This document shows positions 25,514 to 34,710 of a stretch of 63,551 bases of DNA, in pieces. This stretch comes from Candidatus Fermentithermobacillaceae bacterium (lineage in GTDB: Bacteria > Bacillota > Sulfobacillia > Fermentithermobacillales > Fermentithermobacillaceae). The position numbers were made by a program, and so were the translations under genes. The stretch spans positions 1-63,551 of the forward strand of contig DULO01000072.1 in NCBI GenBank assembly GCA_012840345.1, in the 5' to 3' direction. Within the stretch, counting starts at the first letter, position 1; each line of letters begins with the position of its first letter. Under the pieces are notes generated by a model that searched no databases, was not told the DNA's origin, and saw only the letters and a program-made list of their open reading frames with translations.

Positions 25514-26638
25514 TCAGCGGTTAGCGTACCTGGAGATGTTGAGTATCACGCCCGCGGCCATCAGGTTTGTCAGAAGCGATGAGCCGCCGGAGCTGATGAA
25601 AGGAAGCGGTATGCCTGTGATGGGGAGAGAACCGGTAACTACCCCAATGTTGACGATGGCCTGCATGACTATAAGGGAGGTCAGGCCCGCGGCCAGAAGG
25701 CACGAGAACCTGTCGGGCGCGGCCATTGCCGCCCTGAACCCTCTCCAGGCGACGACAAAGAACAACAGCACCACAAGGCTGGTCCCAACAAACCCCATCT
25801 CTTCTCCCAAGACGGCGAATATGAAATCGGTGTGAGGTTCAGGCAGGTAAAACCACTTTTGTCTCGAGTAGCCGATGCCCGTCCCGAACGGCCCGCCGGT
25901 CCCCAAGGCGTACAGCGCCTGGATAATCTGCCACCCATCGCCCGCCGGGTCGTCCCACGGGTGCAGGAAAGCCAAGAACCTGTCCCTGCGGTAGTCACTG
26001 CCCATAATTGCCCAGTATAAAACCGGAATCGCCATCACTCCGAGGCCGGCAAGATGCCATATCTTTGCCCCCGCCGCGAAAATCACGACCACGGCCGCGG
26101 CGGCTATGGCCACGGTTGTTCCAAGGTCGGGTTCGGCCAGCACCAGCACGAAGGTCAACCCGAGCAGCACCAAATAGGGACCTAGTCCCCGTATTAGGTC
26201 GCCAACTTTCTCCCGCCTCTTTGCCAGGCTGTCGGCGAGAAACAATACTGTCGTAAACTTGGCGATTTCGGCCGGCTGGATGGCAAGCGAGCCGAAGCCC
26301 AGCCACCTCCGGGCGTCGTTTCTCACCTGGCCGATACCGGGAATGAGGACAATGACCAGCAAGAGCAAGGACAGCCCGTAGATGAAGATTACATACTTGC
26401 GGTAACGCCAGCAGTCGTAGTTAGCGAGAAAGAGCATGGCCGATAGGCCCAGGCCGGCCCACATGAGCTGCCTCATCAGGAAATAGTACGGATGGCCGTA
26501 AAACCTTACGGAACGGACGAAGCTCGCGGAAAAGACCATGACGATGCCGATGGCCAACAGCGTGAGGATGGCAAAAAGCAATACAAAGTCGGGCTGCTTG
26601 CGCCTGATTGCCGTCTGCCCCCGCCTTCGCACCGTCAC
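25514..26638 (-). CDS. ftsW: SEDS-family peptidoglycan polymerase FtsW/SpoVE
   Basis: This 374-residue polytopic membrane protein is a lipid II polymerase partnered with a class B PBP. SEDS motifs are clear: NDARRWLGFGSLAIQPAE, AEPDLGTT, the loop after GTGIGYSRQKWFYLPEPHTDFIFAVLGEE, and the C-terminal PLPFISSGGSSL. In this position it may serve division (FtsW), spore cortex (SpoVE) or both. The usual murD gene between mraY and ftsW is missing; only 8 bases separate the two genes. Confidence 0.95.
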   Translation of the reverse strand: MTVRRRGQTAIRRKQPDFVLLFAILTLLAIGIVMVFSASFVRSVRFYGHPYYFLMRQLMWAGLGLSAMLFLANYDCWRYRKYVIFIYGLSLLLLVIVLIPGIGQVRNDARRWLGFGSLAIQPAEIAKFTTVLFLADSLAKRREKVGDLIRGLGPYLVLLGLTFVLVLAEPDLGTTVAIAAAAVVVIFAAGAKIWHLAGLGVMAIPVLYWAIMGSDYRRDRFLAFLHPWDDPAGDGWQIIQALYALGTGGPFGTGIGYSRQKWFYLPEPHTDFIFAVLGEEMGFVGTSLVVLLFFVVAWRGFRAAMAAPDRFSCLLAAGLTSLIVMQAIVNIGVVTGSLPITGIPLPFISSGGSSLLTNLMAAGVILNISRYANR

Positions 26639-26646
26639 GATCCCCC

Positions 26647-27627
26647 TTACCTAACGTATGCCATGGAAAGAATCCCAATAAACGCGAAGACGGCCGCCGC
26701 CGACCAAAAAGCGTACACGACCGTAGTCTCTTTCCAGCCGCTCAACTCAAAGTGGTGGTGGAGCGGGCTCATCTTGAAGATCCTCTTGCCCGTTAACTGA
26801 AAAGAAGCTACCTGCAGGATAACCGACAGGTTTTCTATTATGGGCATCGCGCCCAAGAAGAGGAGCACGAGTTCGGTACGGGTCGCCACCGCGAACCCCG
26901 ACAACAAAGCGCCCAGGGAAAGCGAACCCAGGTCCCCCATGATAACCTTGGCGGGATGCTTGTTGTAGACCAGGAACCCGAGGAGCGAGCCTACTCCCGC
27001 CAGAGCCAAGGGAGACAGGTCCATGCCGAGCGCGGAGGCTCCCTGATATGCCACAAAAGCGTAAGCCGCCAGGTCTATGACCAAAACCCCGCTCGCCAAT
27101 CCGTCGAGGCCGTCCAACAGGTTCACTCCGTTGCCGATGCCGACAATGATGAATATGACGAATAAAGGATACAGGAGCCCCAAGTAGAATTCGCCGCCGA
27201 GGAAAGGAAGCAACACTGTCTTTCTATCCGCGAAGAACCAGGTGAACAAGGCAGCGAACAGCACTTGCAACGCCAGTTTTTCCCTTGCCTTCAGGCCGAG
27301 GTTCCTGCCGAGCCGCACTTTCCTGTAATCGTCCAGAAAGCCGATGAACCCGTAACTTATGAACAATCCCAACAACAAAAGCTCTTCGACGGGAGGGAGG
27401 GTGCGGGTCACCGCACGGTAAATGGCCACCGACAGCACGGTCCCCGCCATAAAAATCATGCCTCCCATTGTGGGAGTCCCGGCCTTCTTTTGGTGGGATT
27501 TCGGCCCTTCTTCCCTGATGTGCTGGCCCAGTTTTAGGCGCGTCAGGTACGGGATAACGGCCAGCCCTGCCAGGATGGACAGTAAAAAGCCCGACACCAG
27601 CGGCAACAAAGTATTAGTCCAGTTCAT
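26647..27627 (-). CDS. mraY: Phospho-N-acetylmuramoyl-pentapeptide transferase
   Basis: MraY transfers phospho-MurNAc-pentapeptide to undecaprenyl phosphate, giving lipid I. The 326-residue protein has about ten membrane helices. The PNPT motifs are FLDDYRK, NGVNLLDGLDGLA and the Mg/nucleotide region near GDLGSLSLG, with HHHFE near 286. The ATG directly follows the murF stop. It is normal in length. Confidence 0.96.
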   Translation of the reverse strand: MNWTNTLLPLVSGFLLSILAGLAVIPYLTRLKLGQHIREEGPKSHQKKAGTPTMGGMIFMAGTVLSVAIYRAVTRTLPPVEELLLLGLFISYGFIGFLDDYRKVRLGRNLGLKAREKLALQVLFAALFTWFFADRKTVLLPFLGGEFYLGLLYPLFVIFIIVGIGNGVNLLDGLDGLASGVLVIDLAAYAFVAYQGASALGMDLSPLALAGVGSLLGFLVYNKHPAKVIMGDLGSLSLGALLSGFAVATRTELVLLFLGAMPIIENLSVILQVASFQLTGKRIFKMSPLHHHFELSGWKETTVVYAFWSAAAVFAFIGILSMAYVR

Positions 27628-29034
27628 CTAAGCATCAGCTCCGGTCTTCTCGTGAAGGGACACAAGCGCCTCAACGATGGTCTCAAACCCCATGCCGCGT
27701 GAGGCCTTTACCAGGCACACATCCCCTTCAGTGACTTCCCCGGCCAAATACTCCCACGCGCTGTTCTTGTCCCGGAAATGCACGGCCGGGTTGCACGATA
27801 TCTCATCCCAACCCGCCTTAATCTCTCTTCCCAACTGGCCCACGGCGATTAGGTGGGTTGCCCGGGTCGCGGCGTAGCGGCCCACTTCACGGTGAGCTTC
27901 CGGTCCGCTCTCGCCCATCTCAAGCATGTCGCCCAACACAGCCAACCTGCGTTTCGGGCCGATCTGGAGGAGGAGATCCAAAGCCGCGCGCATTGACTTG
28001 GGGCTGGCGTTGTACGCGTCGTTTATTACCGTAAGCGTCCCCAGTTTCAAGACTTCCAAACGCATAGGGCTAAGGGTAGCCGACTCCAGCCCTCGCTTTA
28101 TTTCTTCATAGGAAAGCCCCAGTTCAAAACCGATTACGACCGCCGCCAGCGAGTTTTGCACTTGATGCATCCCCGGGGTCTTTATGGCAAACCGGTATGT
28201 CGAGCCCCTGTAGGTGACCGAGAACTCGGAACCGTCCGCGCCCAGCGTACGTATGTCGTGGGCCCGGCAATCGTTGCCTGAGAAAAGCCCGTAAAACACC
28301 GTCTTGCACTTCGCCCTGTCGCTTACCTTTCTCACCCACTGGTTGTCGCCGCACAATACCGCCAGGCCGTCTTGGGGAAGCGAGGCCAAAAGCTCGGATT
28401 TCGCCTCCGCTATGTTTTCAATGCTCCCCAGTTCCCCGAGGTGGGACGCGGAAATGTCGGTCAGGATGCCGATCTCAGGCCGCGCGATCTCGCACAGGTC
28501 CGTGATCTCCCCTTTTTTCCTCATGGCCATTTCCAGGAAAGCGTACCGGTAGGTCGAGTCCATGCCGAACACGGCCAGAGGCAACCCGATGTGCGAGTTC
28601 AAGTTTCCGGGATTCCTGTAAGTCGGGAAACGAGTGCTGAGCACCGACGCGGCTAAGTCTTTGGTGCTGGTCTTCCCGACGCTGCCGGTAACTCCTATGA
28701 CTGAAACCGGCAGTTCTTCCCGGTAAGCCTTTGCCAGGGCTCCTATGGCCTTTACTGTCGAGTCGACCTCGATCAGACCGAACTCCGCGGGACAACCCTC
28801 GCCTTCAGGCAATGAGACCGGAAGCTCGATCACGGCCGCGCCCGCTCCCTTTAGGGCTACTTCCGCGACAAAGCTGTGTCCATCGGCCCTCTCCCCACGG
28901 ATGCACCAGAAAAGATCCCCGGGAGTAACCTTCCGAGAATCAATTTCCACCCTGGTGAAGGTCGCTTCAGGGTCTCCCCTTACAACCCTTCCTCCGGTTA
29001 TTTGAGCGATTTCCGCTAGAGAGTAAGGCCTCAC
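27628..29034 (-). CDS. murF: UDP-MurNAc-tripeptide--D-Ala-D-Ala ligase
   Basis: MurF adds D-Ala-D-Ala to the UDP-MurNAc-tripeptide. From the GTG at 29034 the protein has 468 residues. It has the ATP loop VTGSVGKTSTKD, NPGNLNSHIGLPLAV and the late INDAYNASPKSM, all typical. The GTG lies just beyond the murE stop behind AAGGAAGG. A longer in-frame start at 29085 would overlap murE and add 17 unconserved residues. Confidence 0.94.
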   Translation of the reverse strand: MRPYSLAEIAQITGGRVVRGDPEATFTRVEIDSRKVTPGDLFWCIRGERADGHSFVAEVALKGAGAAVIELPVSLPEGEGCPAEFGLIEVDSTVKAIGALAKAYREELPVSVIGVTGSVGKTSTKDLAASVLSTRFPTYRNPGNLNSHIGLPLAVFGMDSTYRYAFLEMAMRKKGEITDLCEIARPEIGILTDISASHLGELGSIENIAEAKSELLASLPQDGLAVLCGDNQWVRKVSDRAKCKTVFYGLFSGNDCRAHDIRTLGADGSEFSVTYRGSTYRFAIKTPGMHQVQNSLAAVVIGFELGLSYEEIKRGLESATLSPMRLEVLKLGTLTVINDAYNASPKSMRAALDLLLQIGPKRRLAVLGDMLEMGESGPEAHREVGRYAATRATHLIAVGQLGREIKAGWDEISCNPAVHFRDKNSAWEYLAGEVTEGDVCLVKASRGMGFETIVEALVSLHEKTGADA

Positions 29035-29038
29035 CGCA

Positions 29039-30532
29039 CTAACCTTCCTTCCGCTCCAAGACCGCCTCGCGAGCCTCCTCGACATCGTCGAAGTGGTTCA
29101 CACGGTCTCCAATAATCTGATAGGTCTCATGCCCTTTGCCGGCGATCACCACGATATCGCCCGGTTTGGCCCTAGCGACGGCCTCCCTGATGGCTTCCCG
29201 CCTGTCGCTTATGCGCAGGTGTCTGTGTTCACCGGGGACCGACTCGAACCCCCGCTCAATGTCATCTAGGATGGCTTCCGGGTCTTCCGTCCTCGGGTTG
29301 TCGTTGGTGATGATGGTTAGTTCGCACAGCTGGGCCGCTATCTGACCCATTATGGGCCTCTTGCCCTTATCTCTATCCCCGCCGCAGCCAAAAACCGCTA
29401 TGACCCTTCCCTGGGTCATTTCCCTGGCGGTCTCCAGGACTCCCTTAAGGCTCTCAGGCGTGTGGGCGTAGTCCACCCAAATGGAGAACTCCTTTGCGCC
29501 CGGCACGGTCTCCACCCTGCCCCTTACAGGCGGGCATGCCTCCAACCCTTTCACGATGGCGTCTTTGTCCATTCCGAGACCGTAGCCAACCGCCGCCGCC
29601 GCTAGAGCGTTCATCACGTTAAATCTGCCCGGGAGAGACAGGCGCAGCTTCCTTTCCCAATCTCCCAGGGCGAGAACAAAGCGGCTTCCTTCGCGGTCCA
29701 GGACTAGTTCGAGGCACCTAACCTCGGCCGAAGGCGACATTCCGTAAGTCACGAGGCGTGTGCGGACCTTTCCCCGGAAATACTCATAGGCCTCGTCGTC
29801 GACGTTTAGTACTGAGACCGGGGGTATGTCCCGGCGCTTCTCTCCCGAAAGCCCCAATTCCGAGAAAAGCGTCGCCTTTGCCTCCATATAGCGCTCCAGG
29901 GTACCGTGATAGTCCAGGTGATCCCGGCCTATATTCGTGAGCACCGCCGCGTCAAACCTAATGTGTTTCACGCGCCCCATAGCCAAAGCGTGGGACGAAA
30001 CCTCCATTGTTGCCGCCGTACAGCCGGCCTCCACCATGTCCCTGAAGAGGTTTTGAAGGTCGGAGGATTCGGGGGTCGTATGGGTTACCGGCCTTATCTC
30101 CTGCCCCACAATGTTATGGACCGTGCCGATTAGGCCGGTCCGCTCTCCGGAAGCGTCCAACACGCTCTTCACCAGGTGGCAGGTGGTGGTCTTGCCCTTT
30201 GTCCCGGTAATGCCTACCACCAAAAGCTCCGCGCTGGGGTCTTTGAAAAACGCTTTCGCCGCGAGCGAAAGCGCAAGCCTGCTGTCTGGGACCAAAGCCA
30301 CAGCGACGCCGGGGTTCTCTACCGCTCGAGATTCGTCTTCCACAATGACAGCCGAAGCGCCCTTTTCTATGGCTTGCGGGATAAACAGGTGTCCGTCGGT
30401 CCTTTCGCCCTTTACCGCCACAAAAACATGCCCGGGCATGACTCTCCTGGAATCGTAAGAGATGCCCGTCACTATCGAATCGCCAAGAAGCCTGGCGCCC
30501 TTCACGTCTCTCAGCAGTTCCGAAAACCTCAT
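29039..30532 (-). CDS. murE: UDP-MurNAc-L-Ala-D-Glu--meso-DAP ligase
   Basis: MurE adds the third residue of the stem peptide. The ~497-residue enzyme has the ATP loop GITGTKGKTTT and Mur-ligase motifs such as TNIGRDHLDYHG. The specificity motif DNPR is at about 411-414, which indicates meso-diaminopimelate rather than lysine. The ATG at 30532 has GGAGTGAG just upstream and is preferred over the GTG three codons earlier. It lies between the PBP2-type gene and murF. Confidence 0.95.
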   Translation of the reverse strand: MRFSELLRDVKGARLLGDSIVTGISYDSRRVMPGHVFVAVKGERTDGHLFIPQAIEKGASAVIVEDESRAVENPGVAVALVPDSRLALSLAAKAFFKDPSAELLVVGITGTKGKTTTCHLVKSVLDASGERTGLIGTVHNIVGQEIRPVTHTTPESSDLQNLFRDMVEAGCTAATMEVSSHALAMGRVKHIRFDAAVLTNIGRDHLDYHGTLERYMEAKATLFSELGLSGEKRRDIPPVSVLNVDDEAYEYFRGKVRTRLVTYGMSPSAEVRCLELVLDREGSRFVLALGDWERKLRLSLPGRFNVMNALAAAAVGYGLGMDKDAIVKGLEACPPVRGRVETVPGAKEFSIWVDYAHTPESLKGVLETAREMTQGRVIAVFGCGGDRDKGKRPIMGQIAAQLCELTIITNDNPRTEDPEAILDDIERGFESVPGEHRHLRISDRREAIREAVARAKPGDIVVIAGKGHETYQIIGDRVNHFDDVEEAREAVLERKEG

Positions 30533-30554
30533 CCGGCTCACTCCATAGCCAAGA

Positions 30555-32642
30555 TCACTGCCCCACGTCCATGCGGAACGTCGCTTTCACCGGCGTGCCC
30601 GGCGGCACCATTTCTCCCGGCGGCGGGTTTTGCTCAACGCAAAAACCGCTCCCCTGGGCGTTTAGGTGTAGGCCCACCTCAGCCAAGCGCTGTCTGACTT
30701 GGGTAAGCCCTAGCCCCAAGATGGTGGGCACCTTAACCAGCCCCTCAGGCGGCTCCGTCTCATCTTCGGTGTATAGTATCACAACCGTGTCCTTGGGAAC
30801 CTTAACACCGGCCACCGGGAACTGCCTTTTTACCTTGTCCCCCGGCCCTTCTTTTCTACCGGCCAAAGAAGCTTCTCTCAGTTCGGCCTGGGCAGCCGCT
30901 ACATCCTTTCCGACCAAATCCGGCACAGTCACCCTGGGAGCGTCGTCGGACTCTGTAGGCTCGGCCTGAGGAGGCACTTCCAGGTATCGCAGGACGTCCC
31001 TCATCACGCCGGAAAAAACCGGAGCCGCGATTTGTCCTCCGTAATAAGCGCCTTTGGGCTCATCTATCATGACCAACAGCGCCACCTTGGGATCGTTGGC
31101 AGGCGCGAAACCGATAAACCAGGCCAAGTATTTGCCCTGCACCAGTACGCCGTTTATGACCTTGTTGGCTGTACCGGTCTTGCCCGCCAACCGGTAACCC
31201 GGCACATACGCCTGCTTTCCTGTTCCTTCCGCCACTACCTTTTCAAGAGCGGCCCTTAGCTCATCCGACGTCTTCTGGCTTATGACCCGCCGCACTATAG
31301 ATGACGGTTTTTCTTCGACCACGTTCCCGTCGATGTCGGTTATCTGCTTCACAACATGGGGCACAACTGTATACCCGCCGTTGGCGATGGCTGACATGGA
31401 GGTAATCAGCTGGATCGGAGTCAACTGGAGCGTCTGGCCGTAGGACATGCAAGCCAAGTCCAACGCTGTGGCATCCTTTTCCGCGGGAAGGATGCCCGAG
31501 ACTTCACCGGGCAAGTCGATCCCGGTGGTAGACGTGGCGCCCAAGAGGTCGAGGTATTTGTAGAAATTCTCTATGCCGGTCCTTTGGGCTATCTGAATGA
31601 ACCCGATGTTGCACGAGTTCATAATCACTTCGGCGAAAGTCTGGCTCCCGTGCCCAGAGGTAACATGACAGTAGAGAGTCTCGGAAAGAACTCTTGTGGA
31701 ACCGCCGCAGTAGAATGTGTCGTTGACGGTTACCGCGCCGGATTCCAGCGCTGCCGCCGCGGTAATCGGCTTGAATGTGGAGCCTGGCGGGAACGAGTCG
31801 GCCACGGCGGTTATTCTCCGGTTTTCCGCCGGATACTCGTCGTACCTGTTAGGGTCGTAAGTGGGGCTCATCGCCATCGCGAGGATCTCGCCGTTGTTGG
31901 GGTCCATGGCAATTACCAAGCCGCCCGCGGCGTTGCTCTGTTTGACCGCGTTCTCCAGTTCTCTCTCACATATGAACTGAATTACCTCATCCACCGTCAG
32001 GACTAGGTTCTTGCCTTGGACCGGCGGGACATATCCTCTCTGGGATTGAGGCAAAGCGTCGCCTATCGCGTCTACCTCAACGGTAAACCGGCCCTTTACG
32101 CCCCGGAGCGCGCTGTCGTACTCGTACTCGATTCCCTCGAGGCCGTCGTTGTCTATGCCCACGATTCCCAATACCTGAGCGAGCAAGGTTCCTTTGGGCC
32201 AGACCCGCATGGCTTCCTGAGTAAAGCCAATGCCCGGGAGCTTCTCCTCCCGGATCTTCCTCGCGATGTCATCGGGCACTTTCCGCTTTATCCATTCAAA
32301 AGCGGAAGTACGAGTTAAGGCGTTTAGCACCTTCTCGTATTTCATGCCCAATATCTCAGATAGCTTCCTCGCGGTAAGCTCAGGGTCCTTGACTTGGGCC
32401 GGTATGGCGTACACTGACTCAACGTCTATGCTGAACGCCAACTCGTGCCCGTTCCTGTCATAGATCACCCCACGCTTCGGCTGGATCGGTATGTCCTGCA
32501 TACGCATGTCCAACGCCATTTCGCCCAGGTCGTTGGCCCACACGAACTGTACGTAGACGAGCCTGCCTAAGATTGCCAAGAACGCGATAGCAGTCCCTAA
32601 CAGGACCAGCCCAACACGCTTTCGGGCCAGTACTCCTCCCAT
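30555..32642 (-). CDS. Class B penicillin-binding protein with PASTA domains (PBP2/SpoVD)
   Basis: This 695-residue transpeptidase cross-links peptidoglycan outside the membrane. It has one anchor (about 10-32), a dimerisation/pedestal region, and a transpeptidase domain with SxxK at S288-K291, SxN at S343-N345 and KTG at 488-490. Two C-terminal PASTA repeats follow (about 570-695: VPDLVGKDVAAAQAELREA and VPTILGLGLTQVRQRLAEV). The order after ftsL and before murE fits FtsI/PBP2B. PASTA-bearing SpoVD has the same layout, and one gene may do both jobs here. Confidence 0.94.
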   Translation of the reverse strand: MGGVLARKRVGLVLLGTAIAFLAILGRLVYVQFVWANDLGEMALDMRMQDIPIQPKRGVIYDRNGHELAFSIDVESVYAIPAQVKDPELTARKLSEILGMKYEKVLNALTRTSAFEWIKRKVPDDIARKIREEKLPGIGFTQEAMRVWPKGTLLAQVLGIVGIDNDGLEGIEYEYDSALRGVKGRFTVEVDAIGDALPQSQRGYVPPVQGKNLVLTVDEVIQFICERELENAVKQSNAAGGLVIAMDPNNGEILAMAMSPTYDPNRYDEYPAENRRITAVADSFPPGSTFKPITAAAALESGAVTVNDTFYCGGSTRVLSETLYCHVTSGHGSQTFAEVIMNSCNIGFIQIAQRTGIENFYKYLDLLGATSTTGIDLPGEVSGILPAEKDATALDLACMSYGQTLQLTPIQLITSMSAIANGGYTVVPHVVKQITDIDGNVVEEKPSSIVRRVISQKTSDELRAALEKVVAEGTGKQAYVPGYRLAGKTGTANKVINGVLVQGKYLAWFIGFAPANDPKVALLVMIDEPKGAYYGGQIAAPVFSGVMRDVLRYLEVPPQAEPTESDDAPRVTVPDLVGKDVAAAQAELREASLAGRKEGPGDKVKRQFPVAGVKVPKDTVVILYTEDETEPPEGLVKVPTILGLGLTQVRQRLAEVGLHLNAQGSGFCVEQNPPPGEMVPPGTPVKATFRMDVGQ

Positions 32643-32668
32643 AGTCGATCTCCCCGAAACTTAGGTGA

Positions 32669-33145
32669 TTATTTTCCCTTCGCGATGGCTTCCCTGCTCC
32701 CAAAGATCTGAGTTATGCGGGCCCATACGGCCATTATACCTGTTTGCTTGGGTTCCGCGTTGGATGCGACAGAGATTCCCGGCCCCATCGCGGGAGTGAC
32801 CTCCAGAATCTCGCACGTCCTGACTTCGGTGGGATCGACCATCCCGAGCCTGTTTCTCGCCTCCGCCTCTATGTAGCTTAAAGACTCCATTGCGGCGACG
32901 GTCTTCTTCAGGTCTTCGTTTCGGAGCTTTACGTCCTGCAAGGTTGCCTCGAGCTTGTTGATCTGACTTGTGATCTCAGCAACCTTCGCGGGCTGCCAAA
33001 CCAACAAGAGACCCGCTCCCAAGATTATGATGAAGTACAGGAGGCCCAAGATCTCAACAGGAACACCGACGGACCTCGTCCGCCTGGAGCGCCGTAAAAC
33101 CGCTCTCCTGATCCCCATAGACTCCGCGCTGGCGCTTCTAATCAT
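32669..33145 (-). CDS. ftsL: FtsL-like divisome protein
   Basis: The 158-residue bitopic protein has a basic N-terminus, one membrane helix (about 30-50) and a coiled coil (about 55-90) ending in AEARNRLGMVDP, a common FtsL/FtsB feature. It is the third gene of the cluster, between rsmH and the class B PBP, where FtsL always lies. The ATG follows GGAGGAT. FtsL is poorly conserved, so identification rests on topology and position. Confidence 0.85.
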   Translation of the reverse strand: MIRSASAESMGIRRAVLRRSRRTRSVGVPVEILGLLYFIIILGAGLLLVWQPAKVAEITSQINKLEATLQDVKLRNEDLKKTVAAMESLSYIEAEARNRLGMVDPTEVRTCEILEVTPAMGPGISVASNAEPKQTGIMAVWARITQIFGSREAIAKGK

Positions 33146-33173
33146 GTCGGATCCTCCTCCGTACTTCTACGTC

Positions 33174-34067
33174 CTATCTCGCTCTCTCTACCGCTCTGAG
33201 TTTGGCGCTCCGGGCCCGCGGATTCGCGTTGACTTCCGCGTCAGCCGGCCGCGCCGGTTTCTTTGTGAGCCTCTTGCCCAATCCACGGTCCTCTATTTCC
33301 CGAAAAACCGACTTGACTATCCGGTCTTCCAGCGAGTGGTAAGACAAGACCACTATCGCTCCGCCCGGCCTCGTCAACAAAAACGCTTGCCAAAGAGCTT
33401 TTCCGAGTCTGGATATCTCGTCGTTGACAGCTATCCTTAGGGCTTGAAAGGTACGCCTGGCCGGATGAATCTCTCCTTGCCTGGCCCTTGCGGGAATCGC
33501 CGCCTTAATGACCTTCACTAGGTCCTCCGCTGTGTCGAGCGCACCTTCTTCACGCGCCCTGACGATTCTGGCGGCAATCTCTCTGGAGAAACGTTCCTCG
33601 CCATACTCCCAAAGAATCCTGGCCAACTCATCTTGGCTTAGGGTCCAAAGCAAGTCCCTGGCGGTTACGGGCGACTCCCTGTTCATCCTCATATCCAGGG
33701 GAGCCTCGCCCCAATAAGTGAAGCCGCGTTCGGGGCTATCAACCTGCCTTGACGACACCCCAAGATCGAAAAGGCATCCGTCTACCCGTGGAATCCCGAC
33801 CTTACCCAAGACCTGGCCCAGTTCGCGATAGTCGCCCTTTCGGACCTGGAAGCGACCGGCATACTCTCGACCAAGCCTGCCCTGGACTGTGGAAACGGCG
33901 TCGTCGTCCACGTCCAGTGCCAAAACGTAAGTGTCCTTCGTTCTCTTTAGGACTTCCAGCGTGTGGCCGCCATCGCCGGCTGTGCAATCCACCAGAATTT
34001 CCCTTCGGCTTTCCAGGAGATAGGACATGACCTCTGAGACCATCACCGGTTCATGGTAGCCTGTCAT
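33174..34067 (-). CDS. rsmH: 16S rRNA m4C1402 methyltransferase
   Basis: RsmH (MraW) N4-methylates C1402 of 16S rRNA with SAM. The 297-residue enzyme begins GYHEPVMVSEV and has the SAM motif LVDCTAGDGGHT. It also has FDLGVSSRQVDSPERGFTYWGEAPLDMRM and the C-terminal VVLSYHSLEDRIVK. The ATG overlaps the mraZ stop (ATGA), so the two are coupled. Confidence 0.96.
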   Translation of the reverse strand: MTGYHEPVMVSEVMSYLLESRREILVDCTAGDGGHTLEVLKRTKDTYVLALDVDDDAVSTVQGRLGREYAGRFQVRKGDYRELGQVLGKVGIPRVDGCLFDLGVSSRQVDSPERGFTYWGEAPLDMRMNRESPVTARDLLWTLSQDELARILWEYGEERFSREIAARIVRAREEGALDTAEDLVKVIKAAIPARARQGEIHPARRTFQALRIAVNDEISRLGKALWQAFLLTRPGGAIVVLSYHSLEDRIVKSVFREIEDRGLGKRLTKKPARPADAEVNANPRARSAKLRAVERAR

Positions 34068-34504
34068 ATCCCCGACATGCCCTCCGCTATGCTGGTGAAA
34101 CTCTTGGCGATCTCAGCCTTAGTGGTTTCCCACAACGCCTTGTCCCAAATCTCAAGCCTCGTGCCTACTCCCAACACGTACACGTCTTTAGTGAGGCCCG
34201 CGTACTCACGCAGGTTACTGGGGAGATTTATGCGTCCTTGCCGGTCGGGTTCGACCTCGGAAGCGCCCGACAGAAAGTACCTCGCGTACGCGCGGGCGTC
34301 TTTCTGGTTAAGGGGCATGCTGTTGATTTTCTCCAGGACCCGTGCCCACTCTTCGCTAGGGTACACAAACAGGCACGTATCCAACCCCCGGGCGATAAAG
34401 AAGCGAGGGCCAAGGGCGTCCCTGAACTTCACGGGCAGGGCCAATCTTCCCTTAGCGTCTATGCTGTACTGATATTCTCCCGAAAACCCGGTTATTGGCG
34501 CCAC
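34064..34504 (-). CDS. mraZ: MraZ transcriptional regulator of the dcw cluster
   Basis: MraZ is an AbrB-fold DNA-binding protein that represses its own operon in the bacteria studied. From the GTG at 34504 it has 146 residues, close to the family norm of ~143. The two half-domains are visible: FSGEYQYSIDAKGRLALPVKFRD and EVEPDRQGRINLPSNLREYAGL. The longer frame back to 34615 would run through the operator repeats and an upstream terminator, so it is rejected. It is the first gene of the cluster. Confidence 0.92.
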   Translation of the reverse strand: MAPITGFSGEYQYSIDAKGRLALPVKFRDALGPRFFIARGLDTCLFVYPSEEWARVLEKINSMPLNQKDARAYARYFLSGASEVEPDRQGRINLPSNLREYAGLTKDVYVLGVGTRLEIWDKALWETTKAEIAKSFTSIAEGMSGI

Positions 34505-34523
34505 CGTTCCCCACTTCACCCCA
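34499..34523 (-). promoter_or_regulatory. MraZ-type operator: direct TGGGN repeats
   Basis: On the minus strand TGGGG (34519-34523), TGGGG (34509-34513) and a degenerate TGGCG (34499-34503) recur every 10 bases. This is the spacing of MraZ boxes known from E. coli and Mycoplasma. They lie just downstream of the likely -10 and run into the mraZ start codon. Confidence 0.7.
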
Positions 34524-34535
34524 CTTGACACCCCT

Positions 34536-34541
34536 ATTCTA
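34536..34541 (-). promoter_or_regulatory. Probable -10 element of the dcw promoter
   Basis: TAGAAT on the minus strand lies 12 bases upstream of the first MraZ box. The -35 region is weak (TGGAAG with a 17-base spacer). Transcription would start at about 34529. Confidence 0.4.
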
Positions 34542-34570
34542 CACCCTTGTCCAAACTCCTTCCACATGTT

Positions 34571-34585
34571 GGACCATTTTGGTCC
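34571..34585. repeat. Perfect palindrome upstream of the dcw promoter
   Basis: GGACCA and TGGTCC flank TTT (15 bases). On the plus strand TATTTTTTT follows, so it has the form of a small plus-strand terminator. No plus gene ends here, so it may instead be an operator near the dcw promoter. Confidence 0.4.
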
Positions 34586-34606
34586 TATTTTTTTGGGACT
34601 TATGGG

Positions 34607-34635
34607 CAAAAACAAAGACCGCCCCTCCGGCGGTC
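34607..34635 (-). terminator. Intrinsic terminator of the mcm operon
   Basis: GACCGCC (34629-34635 on the minus strand) pairs with GGCGGTC (34617-34623) around a 5-base loop and is followed by TTTGTTTTTG. It separates the metabolic operon from mraZ. A second perfect palindrome, GGGTAGCG/CGCTACCC around one base, lies just before it (34641-34657). Confidence 0.8.
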
Positions 34636-34710
34636 CGCGGGGGTAGCGCCGCTACCCGCTAGGCGACCGGGAAGGCGGTCAAAAAGCTTTGGGCGTTATT
34701 ATGAAGAATC

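Noticed and set aside
34505-34615. Longer MraZ starting at 34615
   Set aside because: It would translate through the intrinsic terminator tail and the operator repeats; the GTG at 34504 gives the normal family length.
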